From: Paracoccus sp. SCSIO 75233
GTDB lineage: Bacteria; Pseudomonadota; Alphaproteobacteria; Rhodobacterales; Rhodobacteraceae
Direction of reading: 5' to 3'
DNA: 64,000 nucleotides
Assembly: GCF_027912675.1 (NCBI RefSeq)
Contig: NZ_CP115757.1
Coordinates: 1,922,001 to 1,986,000 of the forward strand
The notes below the pieces were generated by a model that saw only the letters and a program-made list of their open reading frames with translations, did not search any database and was not told where the DNA came from. A program made the position numbers and the translations under genes. Shown here piece after piece: positions 17,204 through 26,400 of this stretch; position 1 is the first letter of the stretch, and each line of letters starts with the position of its first letter.

Positions 17204-18159
17204 TTGTTCAGTCCCGGCATCTGGTGGATCGGATTTAGGATGAATCGATCTGGTTCTGATGTCCAGATTTTGCAGATGCATTCGTAGGGCGTGAGGCCGC
17301 TGAGCGTCTTCAATCTGCGGGCAAAGTTATAGGCATCAAGGAAGTCGGAGAGATGTCCACGCAACTGCGCGTGGCCGTCGTAGTGATAGCGTTTCACCGT
17401 GGCCTCTTTGATCGTGCGGTTCATCCGTTCGACCTGTCCGTTGGTCCAGGGATGGTTTGGCTTGGTCAGCCGGTGCTCAATCCCGTTGGCATCGCATATC
17501 ATGTCGAAACGCATGGGCCGAGAATGGGCAGTGTTTCTGTTTCGGGGCTGCTCTGCGAACTGGATGCCGTTATCGGTCAGGATCGTATGGATGCGATAGG
17601 GCACGGCTTCCAGAAGGTGTTCAAGGAACTCCCAGGCTGTCTTGCGGTTGGCTTTCTCGACCAACTGTGCCGCCGCGAATTTGCTTGTTCGGTCGATGGC
17701 CACAAAGAGATAGAGTTTGCCCTCTTCGGTCCAGACCTCCGCAATGTCGATGTGGAAGAAGCCGATCGGGTAGCGCTTGAACTTCTGCCGCTTCGGTTTG
17801 TCACCCGCGATATCCGGCAAGCGCGATATTCCATGCCGCTGCAGGCATCGATGCAGAGAGGAGCGCGTGAGATGCGATATTGACGGCTGCAGGGCATAAA
17901 GACAGTCGTCCAGTGGCAGTAACGTGTGCCGCCGGAACGCGACGATCATGGCTTCCTCTTCTTTGCTGAGAATGCCTGAGCGCGGCGCCCGCGGGCCAGT
18001 CTTCCGATCCTCGACCGTATGCCGTTTTCGCCACTTCGCGACCGTCTTGGGGTTGATGCCCAGCTCACGGCTCAGCTCCGCGATCGAAGCTTGCGTTCGC
18101 TGTATTGCTGCTCTGACCGCGTGCGTGGTCGTGGCGCTGCCGTGACGAATTTGGCCCAT
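17200..18159 (-). CDS. IS481-family transposase
   Basis: About 319 residues from an ATG at 18159, preceded by GGAAGG; the frame remains open upstream past the IS end, so the later start is preferred. The N-terminal helix-turn-helix reads SIAELSRELGINPKTVAKWRKRH. The DDE integrase core has D in FFHIDIAEVWTEEGKLYLFVAIDRTSKF, D in ILTDNGIQF and E in WTNGQVERMNRTIKEATVKRYHY. All three catalytic residues are in one unbroken frame. The stop codon appears to use the left IS end and the CTAG flank, so the last codons lie at the element boundary. Confidence 0.9.
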   Translation of the reverse strand: MGQIRHGSATTTHAVRAAIQRTQASIAELSRELGINPKTVAKWRKRHTVEDRKTGPRAPRSGILSKEEEAMIVAFRRHTLLPLDDCLYALQPSISHLTRSSLHRCLQRHGISRLPDIAGDKPKRQKFKRYPIGFFHIDIAEVWTEEGKLYLFVAIDRTSKFAAAQLVEKANRKTAWEFLEHLLEAVPYRIHTILTDNGIQFAEQPRNRNTAHSRPMRFDMICDANGIEHRLTKPNHPWTNGQVERMNRTIKEATVKRYHYDGHAQLRGHLSDFLDAYNFARRLKTLSGLTPYECICKIWTSEPDRFILNPIHQMPGLNN

Positions 18160-18215
18160 AATGCTTCCTTCCATTCCAAAGAAAGAATCACACCATCCAA
18201 ACCTGGGATCAAACA
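17205..18215 (-). mobile_element. IS481-family insertion sequence, apparently complete
   Basis: About 1011 bp with imperfect terminal inverted repeats beginning TGTT: TGTTCAGTCCCGGC at the left and, reverse-complemented, TGTTTGATCCCAGG at the right. The flanking hexamers are ACTAGT and TCTAGA, both of the NCTAGN type but not identical. It carries one intact transposase gene on the minus strand and is the only insertion sequence in the window that looks functional. Confidence 0.85.
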
Positions 18216-18646
18216 TCTAGACCGATAGCGGCAACCTGCCAGCCGCCGACGCAGGCCCGCCGGAGCGCCGTAAGGAGGACGGAAGCGAATCAGCCGCAAC
18301 GCTGGCGGGCCGAGGCAGATTGGCACCGGCAGGTTAGTCGCGCGGGGTCATCGCAAGCAACTGAAAACGTGTAATTTTAAGAGATTTCGGATAGGTCGCG
18401 GCACGGTTTTGTGCCATGGTGGGGACAAGGCGGATGCGCGGGAAAATTGCATTTTTAAGCCTCTTTTATTTTCTGCAACGCTCGTTTAGCTCCGCGAATA
18501 TGCGCACTCCAGTAGCATCGACTTGCATGCGGTGGGTGTACTACAGCCCAACCCAAATTTCCGTTTACGTTCCCGGAATGGTGCCGCCTTGGCTGGGACC
18601 AAACCACTACAAGGTTTGTCAAGACCATCAATTTTCCCGCCTCTCC
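18216..18646. other. Spacer between IS481- and IS3-family elements
   Basis: No gene can be supported here. A short minus-strand frame near 18476-18534 (MQVDATGVRIFAELNERCRK) reads like protein but is too short to assign. The region is otherwise non-coding debris between two insertion sequences. Confidence 0.4.
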
Positions 18647-18725
18647 TGACCTGCTTCCTACGAATTGGACCGTTTGAAGTGAGAAAATTCTCGTAATCTT
18701 GCGGCAGGCAACGCGAGGAAGATCG

Positions 18726-18992
18726 ATGAAGACATCCAGGTTCAGCGAGCAGCAGATCGCGTTCATTCTGAAGCAGGCCGACGACGGGCTGGGCGTTGCG
18801 GAGGTTTGCCGGAAGGCCGGTATTTCGCAGCAGACCTATTATAGGTGGCGCAAGAAATACGGTGGCCTGATGCACTCGGAGGTCAAACGGCTGAAGATGC
18901 TGGAAGACGAGAACAGCCGCCTGAAGCGGATGGTTGCCGATTTGTCACCGGACAAGGCCATGCTTCAGGATGTTCTGGCAAAAAAGCTGTAG
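18726..18992 (+). CDS. IS3-family transposase OrfA
   Basis: Eighty-eight residues from ATG 18726. The helix-turn-helix FSEQQIAFILKQADDGLGVAEVCRKAGISQQTYYRWRKKYGG binds the IS ends and is followed by a leucine-zipper-like KRLKMLEDENSRLKRMVADLS. In the full element it would be fused by frameshifting to OrfB at the AAAAAAG-like run near 18980. The gene is intact, but its partner frame is not. Confidence 0.85.
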   Translation: MKTSRFSEQQIAFILKQADDGLGVAEVCRKAGISQQTYYRWRKKYGGLMHSEVKRLKMLEDENSRLKRMVADLSPDKAMLQDVLAKKL

Positions 18993-19874
18993 CGCCTGCG
19001 AAGGCGCGGCAGTTGGCGGATTATGTGCAGGGCGTGTTCCAGGTCTCGATCCGGCGGGGCTGTGCGGTGCTCGGCCTGCGAGACAACGACCTGTTTCTAC
19101 CTGGCGCGCTGGCCATCGCAGGCTGCATTGAGAAAGCGGATCCGGGAGATTGCCGAGATATGAGCCGTCGAAGACGCCACCGGTTCGAGCCCGACGGCGA
19201 TTGGGGTGCACTATGGCTATCGGCGGATCCACATCTTGTTGAGGCGGGAGGGCTGGGAAGTGAATGCCAAGCACGTCTACCGGGCTTAATGTCGAGGAAG
19301 GCCGCAAATCAGGCATAAACGCCCGAAGCGCAAGGTGGCGGCGAAGCTCCGTGAGGATCGGAAACCGGCCGCGGCACCGAACGCTATCTGGGCGATGGAT
19401 GTCCTGTCCGACCAGCTCTTCGCCGGCACGAAGATGCGGGTTCTGACCATCGTGGATACCTTCTCGAAGGTCTCGCCAGCCATTGATGTCCGGCCACGCC
19501 ACACGGGTACGGATGTTATCCGGACGCTGGAGGATGTGACGCAGGACTACGGCTGCCCCCGATCCATCAGCGTCGATCAGGGGCCGGAATTCATCTCGAA
19601 GGATCTCGATCTCCGGGCCTACATGAACGGAGTCATCCTGGACTTCAGCCGGTCGGAGAAGCCCACCGATAACGCCTTCGCCGAGGCCTTCAACAGCAAG
19701 GTCCGCGCCGAATGCATCGATCAGAATTGGTTCTTGTCGATCGACGATGCACGGCTAAAATGCGAGGCGTACCGCCAAGAGTATAACAACGACCGACCAC
19801 ACAGCTCGATCGGCAATAAGACCCCGATCGAGTTCATGAAATCCATCGGGGCAACCTGCCACCGGGTGGCTTGA
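18989..19874 (+). pseudogene. IS3-family transposase OrfB, frameshifted
   Basis: The N-terminal third loses frame several times: after PAKARQLADYVQGVFQVSIRRGCAVLGL, and again where about 45 extra bases near 19155-19200 interrupt IREIAE and VHYGYRRIHILLRREGWEVNAKHVYRA. A stop follows near 19290. The DDE half is open from about 19335 (KLREDRKPAAAPNAIWAMDV ... SVDQGPEF ... NAFAEAFNSKVRAECI ... RPHSSIGNKTP), with D, D and E present. A protein from the late frame alone would lack the N-terminal DNA-binding part. Confidence 0.82.
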
Positions 19875-20152
19875 GAGACGGGAAAACGCTCAAGGTAGCG
19901 GTCCAGCTTTGGGGGCAAGGTCAGCAGGAACCAGGTGAAAGATCGCGTGCCCCACCTCAGGCGCAGGATGGTCTTCCAAGAATTCTACCACAGCGAGGGG
20001 ATATGTCGCACAAATCGGTTGGGGGATTCCTTTCGCGAAATCAGCGTGGTAGTTGAGATGCGTCAGTAGGTCCTCACCCCCGCCTATACAAGACGAGGAG
20101 CTGGCCGGCCTACAATGGTATCGCGTCACGGCAATTGCATCCGGCGGCCCTT

Positions 20153-20180
20153 TTGCTGACAGGTAACTTCCCTTTAATAT
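20153..20180 (+). promoter_or_regulatory. Candidate sigma-70 promoter of the druH-druE operon
   Basis: TTGCTG (20153-20158) and TAATAT (20175-20180) are separated by 16 bases and end 39 bases before the druH start. It lies downstream of the IS3 right end, so expression need not depend on the IS. The rest of 19924-20152 holds no gene that I can support. Confidence 0.5.
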
Positions 20181-20219
20181 GGAGACTTTAGAGACCCGTA
20201 AATTGCAAGGACAGAATAA

Positions 20220-23200
20220 TTGTCACAGATGGCTGTTCGAGAGGCGGCAGACCGCCAGGATGCCAAAAAAAAGCTTCGCACTTTAGATCTCTTGGTAATG
20301 CGGTCACAGCTCAAGGCTGACGCATCGCCCTTCTTGGGGTTGGCGCTGAGTGCGAAGAAGCTCCCGGACGCTCGTGCAGCCTTGCGAGCCTTGTCGGACT
20401 GGCGATTGGAGGCGCTTTTGAAGAAGTTCGGCTACGCGATTAGTTGGGCGATCTGTGCCACTCTTTCGGAAGGGTATGGTGCAGATGGCAATGCAAAAGT
20501 TTGGCCGCTGGTGGAAGACCTTCTGGGTCGACATGTTAGGACGCCTGACGAACGCCGCGCCGTTACTGCGTCTTTCATACGAACGTGCCGGAAACTCGGT
20601 CTTGCATCGGATGGTTTCGATCGACACGTCCATGCATTTCAGATTCACGCGGGCGTCTCTCGTTCGCAGCTTCACCACCTTGCCAAGGCGTTCATCGCGC
20701 AGGAGAGGTCCCTTGGCCTACCCGACCAAGATGACATCGTGTTATTGAATCGTTGGGAAGATGATGCACTGCACTTTCTGGATGCTGGCATACAGGTATT
20801 ACAGAGACCAATCCTAATGGACCACTCTGCGTGGATGGCTTCCGCATATGTAGATTGGCGTCGGGATCAGAATGCCTTTTCTTCGAAAACAGATTATCTG
20901 ATTCACTTCGGCGAGCAACTTGTAAGCGCCTCCAGCGGAGGATCGGGGGCGTCGGTCCGGGTTGCACCCGTGCCTCGTCTCGTATGGGAAGATGGACGGC
21001 CTCAGTTGGCGATCCCCGGCCAGCCACACCGCTTCAAGCTGTTCTTGGATGGTACTCCTCACAGAGTTCGTGCGGGCCGCCTTTGGCCGCTTCCATACCC
21101 TTTGCCGAAGGAAGTGACGTGGGAGGGCGATCAGCCGGGCCGGATAGGAGTGTTTCAAACCGCTGGTTTTGTTCTGTTTGACAGCAACACCGGGCGCCAA
21201 GTTAATATCTCGGAACGTTCAACACACGGAGAAACGATGCTCAGCGGCATCGTTGCAACAGCAATAGTTGTTGCGAACGAGAGCTTCCAGGTTGCCGGCC
21301 AGCCTACCCAAGAAATCGCCCCAGGACTTTTTGCTTCAAATGTAGATCTACGCTCAGGTCGCGTCGCCATCGCGCGAGGCTCTCAGCGCTGGTTGCTCTC
21401 AGGTGTGAGGCGTCCTCAGATCTCTATCACTTCTCGCCCCGTGGCGCGTGGAATAGGTGCGCCAAACATGTGGAGCGCGGATACAGAAATTGAGCTCGAC
21501 TTCGGATCGAGCGAGCTCTTGGCCGGGCATATCGATGGGGCTCGGCGTCCTGGCTTTGTTCAAGTTGAGGCAAGCGGCATTGAAACTGACGTTGAAGTTC
21601 AGGTCGATGGGCGGGGTATCGCGGTTGTCCATTTGGCCGAATTGATGCGACGTGCCCATATAGATGACAATGCTGACCCACTTTCCGTCTCGCTTACCCT
21701 GCTGCGTTCGAGCAGCGAGACCAAGCAGGCCATCAAGACCCGCTTCAAAAGAAAACTTGTGGTCTGGCCAGGGTTCACAGAGCAAGTTGGCCTTGTACTC
21801 TCGTCGAGGCTGCCCCCTCAGAACTTTGTTCCTTCTGAATCTCAGCACGTCTCGCAAGATGACCAAGGACAAGTTTGCTTGGATCGCAACGGTGGATATT
21901 CAGAGGGGAGAATGGCGTTTCGCCTTGAGGGGCGAGTAACTCACTTCTCGGTCCGACCGAAGATGCTCAGTGGCGTTTTGGAGCGAGTCGATGGCACGAT
22001 AACCCCATGGAGGCTGGGCGACGTTCTTATTATGGGCATCTCGACGCGCAGCGACGCACTTGTTCTAACTTCGCCTGATAAAAACGCCTCGCTGAAGATT
22101 GGCGCGCGGACCGTGCAGGGGGCTTTCAGGGATAGGCCTACCTATGCGATCCCAATTGCTACAGTCGACGGCGGCGATATCGTCCACATTTCTGGCGAGG
22201 GGCTGCCCACGCTCATTACGACAATTGAAGGTGCGCACGAGCCAACTCAGGTGAACGTCCGCACCTGGTCAGGGGGAACCAGTCTATCTATCGAAATGCC
22301 GTTCAAAGTCGGTGGCGCCAAAGTCCAATTGGTCACCGAGAACGGGGAACGAGATGAAAGCGAAATCAGCTTCGATCACTTGCCTACGGAAGCGCCTACT
22401 CAGTTCTGGCTGAAAGACGTTAAGTCGATGGGGGCTCGCATCGCTATCCAAGTAGATGGACATTCGCTGACCGGATTGTGTCTCCTCAACATACGCGTTC
22501 GTCGGATGGGCGACAGTGAATGGTTCCAGTTAAGCAACCCCCGTAGAGACCACTACGCCTTCCCTTTACTTGGCGGAATCGAAGGCCTGAACGGTCCAAA
22601 GCAACTTACGCAACTCGAGCACTGGCTGACCAAGTGTTTTGCTCCTGTCGCGTGGGAGAACTCCTTGGGCACGCTACTCCAGAAACGTTGGTCTGAAGTG
22701 ATTCGGGCCATGGTATCGAAACCCGGGGGCACCGGGCGCTTGTTGCTTCTTGCGATGAAGGATGATGAGCCTGACTGGTTGCCGATGGTTCATGTCATTC
22801 AGGAGTTCCCAACCCTCTTTGCCGAGCCCTCGATCAGTTTTCATGTCTTTTCTGACTCCAGTGGTGCAGAGCGCATTCTTCGTATTATTTCGGACGCGGC
22901 AGTCGAACGACTGCGGTCTTTGGATATTGCCTCGGAAGCACTGTTTGCTTTTTCAAACGCTAAGACAGCCGAGAAGGCTGACGAAAAGCTGAGAAATTTT
23001 CGGCCTTCGAAGCTCCCCGTGATCTTCTCAGGGCTTTTCGAAAGGCCGAGTGAGTGGATGGGGTCAACAGCGCTTGGACCTGATCATGCTGCGACGGCCC
23101 TTGCACTCCTCCGCGACCGCGTTGAGGCGCATGAAGTGCTTGGAGCTGGCGATGCAGAGGGTCGAATGTCACTTCGAAGCTTAAACTTGAACCGAGTGGC

Positions 23201-23480
23201 CAGCGTCTTGCGTGATTCTGAACTATCAGGTCGCCTGCTAAGTTCTGAAGGTGACGAAGACGCCTCTGTTCATATGATCGAACAGGCGTTGCTCGCGTTC
23301 GCAGTCGCGAGCAGGCATGGGCCAAAGACGGTCGAGGCCTTGCTTGATAGAGTTTCGAATGCACTTCAGGAAAGTGCGTCTGAGGTGCTTGGCACTATTG
23401 GGGAAATGCTTCGGCTGGGGCGGGAGCTATTCATGTTTCACCTCATTGCTGCCGAGATTGAAGTAAGGAGCAACTCATGA
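20220..23480 (+). CDS. druH: Druantia type III protein DruH (putative)
   Basis: A 1086-residue protein without a recognisable catalytic motif. The first 200 residues look helical (AKKKLRTLDLLVMRSQLKADASPFLGLALSAKKL, DFWRLEALLKKFGYA-like), the middle 500 are rich in short strands with repeated turn motifs as in Ig-like or beta-sandwich domains, and the end is helical again. The start is a TTG with AAGGA eight bases upstream; an ATG three codons later has no such site. It overlaps the helicase gene by 4 bases (ATGA). A protein of about 1100 residues paired only with a very large DUF1998 helicase is the definition of Druantia type III, an anti-phage system. The name rests on size, order and partner, not on sequence search. 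Confidence 0.72.
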   Translation: MSQMAVREAADRQDAKKKLRTLDLLVMRSQLKADASPFLGLALSAKKLPDARAALRALSDWRLEALLKKFGYAISWAICATLSEGYGADGNAKVWPLVEDLLGRHVRTPDERRAVTASFIRTCRKLGLASDGFDRHVHAFQIHAGVSRSQLHHLAKAFIAQERSLGLPDQDDIVLLNRWEDDALHFLDAGIQVLQRPILMDHSAWMASAYVDWRRDQNAFSSKTDYLIHFGEQLVSASSGGSGASVRVAPVPRLVWEDGRPQLAIPGQPHRFKLFLDGTPHRVRAGRLWPLPYPLPKEVTWEGDQPGRIGVFQTAGFVLFDSNTGRQVNISERSTHGETMLSGIVATAIVVANESFQVAGQPTQEIAPGLFASNVDLRSGRVAIARGSQRWLLSGVRRPQISITSRPVARGIGAPNMWSADTEIELDFGSSELLAGHIDGARRPGFVQVEASGIETDVEVQVDGRGIAVVHLAELMRRAHIDDNADPLSVSLTLLRSSSETKQAIKTRFKRKLVVWPGFTEQVGLVLSSRLPPQNFVPSESQHVSQDDQGQVCLDRNGGYSEGRMAFRLEGRVTHFSVRPKMLSGVLERVDGTITPWRLGDVLIMGISTRSDALVLTSPDKNASLKIGARTVQGAFRDRPTYAIPIATVDGGDIVHISGEGLPTLITTIEGAHEPTQVNVRTWSGGTSLSIEMPFKVGGAKVQLVTENGERDESEISFDHLPTEAPTQFWLKDVKSMGARIAIQVDGHSLTGLCLLNIRVRRMGDSEWFQLSNPRRDHYAFPLLGGIEGLNGPKQLTQLEHWLTKCFAPVAWENSLGTLLQKRWSEVIRAMVSKPGGTGRLLLLAMKDDEPDWLPMVHVIQEFPTLFAEPSISFHVFSDSSGAERILRIISDAAVERLRSLDIASEALFAFSNAKTAEKADEKLRNFRPSKLPVIFSGLFERPSEWMGSTALGPDHAATALALLRDRVEAHEVLGAGDAEGRMSLRSLNLNRVASVLRDSELSGRLLSSEGDEDASVHMIEQALLAFAVASRHGPKTVEALLDRVSNALQESASEVLGTIGEMLRLGRELFMFHLIAAEIEVRSNS

Positions 23481-26400
23481 AGGATATATTTTACGAAGGA
23501 TTCGGTTCTTCGGCCATGGATCCGCTCCTTTTTCGAAAGGTTCTCGAGGCACGGCTCCGAAGCTTCACCACCGCGGCTGCTTCCATATCCTCCGTCGTCG
23601 CTCCAGAGCTCAGGGCTGCGACGAACCAAATGATCCAAGGTGAAGGGCTACTAAAGGGACCATTCGTAGAGAGTCTTCCGGATTTTCAGAAGGGCGATTC
23701 CATTCAATCTCTTGTCTCCCGAGGTGCTTTGTCTCCACTTTGGGGTGGGATGGAGAAAAAGGCGCCCAGTTTGTGGGCGCGGCCGCTGCACCGGCACCAG
23801 CAAGCCGCAATTGGACGAGACGAAAACTATATCGTCGCAACGGGAACTGGCTCGGGCAAGACAGAGTCATTCTTGTTCCCGCTGATTGACGATCTTTTGT
23901 GTCATGGCCTCGGCAAACCTGGTGTAAAAGCAATCCTTGTATATCCGCTGAACGCTCTTGCAACGGATCAGATGTTCCGGATCGCGCGACTTCTTTTCAA
24001 CGAGCTGGATGATCCAGGTCTCACTCTCGGTCGTTTCACGGGCCAGACAACACCCGGCGCGAGCCGAGTGGATATCGAACGCGATATTACGGCGTCACCA
24101 AGTTTCGAAGATGCATTCCCAGGCGCAAATCGTGCGCCATCGAATTGGCTCCTTTCCCGGGCAGAGATGCTGGATACCCCCCCTGACATCTTGATTACCA
24201 ACTATGCGATGCTCGAGCATGTTCTGCTTCTTCCTCGCAATCGCCAGCTACTAAGAAATGCTGACCTGAGATGGTTGGTGTTGGACGAACTACATACCTA
24301 CGCTGGAGCTCAAGCCATCGAGGTTGCCTTCCTGCTTAGAAAGCTCAAGGCGAATTTAGGAATGGAAACAGGTAGGCTGCGCTGTGTTGGGACGTCGGCA
24401 AGTTTAGATCCTGAGCGAAAGGATGACCTGACCAAGTTTGCCCAGAAGCTTTTTGATGAACCTTTTGGCTCGGGAGACGCTGCCGTGATCACGGGAGAGA
24501 GAGAGCTTCATCCACTACTGAGAGAACAGCGGGAACTCAAGTCGATGGTTGCCGAAGATTGGGTTCGTCTGGGCGAGGGCTTGGCCCGGTTGAGAGAGGA
24601 CGGAGCGCTGACCCCCGAGGAGGAAGATTTCCATCTCGAGAATTGGAACGACGAATTGGGCGACGTGCTTCGTCTTTCGGGCGGGGACTTGGGCAGCGCT
24701 CTGCTCAAATCTCTGTCAGATATGTCGGAAGTCCGTGTCGTAGCGACAGAACTACATAAGAAGACAAGCGGCTTGATGCTTCTCGAGCGGCTTGCAGAAG
24801 TTGTCTTCCCTGATGTTGGGTCCGAACTGGCTGAACAGGCGCTAATCGCATTGGTGAATGTGGCCGTGCTCGCGGTTCCTAAACATTCTGGGGGGTTTCC
24901 TCTCCTACCGGCACGATACCACATTGCGGCGACTACAATTGAGGGAGCACTCGTAGAGCTTTCCGCAAGTAGTCCCGAAAAATGGAGCAGGGTTCTTGCT
25001 GGCAAAACCGGCCGCGATCCTCTTGAAGGCGCGCCTGCTGCATGGCCGCTCATGGTCTGTCGGTCCTGTGGTGAACCATATGTCGAAGCATGGGACGATG
25101 GTATTCGTTTGGCTGCGATCCCCCCTCGTAACAGCCATGCCGAGCGGACGGTCCTAAGATTGGTCGGCGCCGGCGCCGCTGCGTTAGACGAGGACGAGGA
25201 AATTAACGACGATATCGAAGTAGTGCATTTTGATCCAAGAACGGGACAGCTCGAAGATGGTCCGGGCGAAGGTATATTGTCGCTCCAGGTGGCGGAGTGC
25301 GTCAGCGATGACCATGATCGAAAGAAATACGTCCGATCTTGTTTGGCATGCGGTGAGAATAAGGGCGCCTTTGCAGAGCCGTTGACGACAATCTATGCGG
25401 GCGATGAAGCGACTTCTGCGATGGCTACACAAACCTTGCTGGAAGCACTTCCGCCGAAGCCGAACTCGGAGGCTCCATTGCATGGCCGTTCGCTTCTGGC
25501 TTTCTCGGACAATCGGCAAGACGCTGCATTTTTTGCGCCGTTTCTCGAGCGCATTTCCAGGGTGGAGGCTATCCGTGGGGCAATGATCGAAGCAGTTCGT
25601 TCGGAGGACGATCTTTCGCTCACCAACTTGGCGTCCGAAGTTTCTGCCCGTCTCAAGAAACACAGATTCCGTATGTTTGACCGAGGTGATCAATCGACTC
25701 ATCTCACGGGAACCGAACTCAAGGACCGAATGGCTGCCTTGGTGACGGCGGAGGTAACCCTAGGCGGACGAGGCCGCGCCTCCCTGGAAGCATATGGCCT
25801 AATGTCGGTTGAGCACGACGGCTTGGACAAGGTGGATCGTAGAATTGAGACACAGCTCGACGAAGCTGGTTCAGCCCATTTGTCAAAATTCGTTCCTGGT
25901 GTCACGCGCTTCATACTTATGATGATGCGGCAAAGCCGCGCGATTTCGGACCTTGATGGGCGTCTTGACCTCGGCGACGAGGCAATTTGGGGCCGTGGAT
26001 TGGGGTCCGAGAGGATCTCGTGGGAACTTCGGAAAGAGAGCAACGCGACGCGCATCCGACGCGTCCTCCCGACGCGACCTCGCGACAAGACACGGCTTCT
26101 CTGGGTTCTTTGTGATCGACTTGACCTAAGCCGTGAAGATGCTGATCGGCTTGCTGAAGCCTGCTGGAACGTAATGGTGCGCCCTCGTGTCGGCGTTCTG
26201 AAGAAGGGCAGCCTCGCGATGGTGATCGACCTCGATAAGGTCAAGCTTGGCAAAACTTCAAATCGATTTAGCTGTGACTCCTGCGGGCGAATTGCATCCT
26301 TTGACCTTGGCGGTGTTTGCTTGGCTAATCACTGTAAGGGCACAGTCTCCCAACTGCCGGAGTCCGAAGCTGATACCACTGTCCTTGAAAACTACTATGT

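Larger units (their letters stand above)
18647..19923 (+). mobile_element. IS3-family element of the IS407 group
   Basis: About 1277 bp. The ends are inverted repeats: left TGACCTGCTTCCTACGAATT, then GGACCG; right (reverse complement of 19897-19923) TGACCTTGCCCCCAAAGCTG, then GACCG. No target duplication is visible. It has an intact orfA and a broken orfB, so it cannot move by itself. It lies directly upstream of the Druantia operon. Confidence 0.85.
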
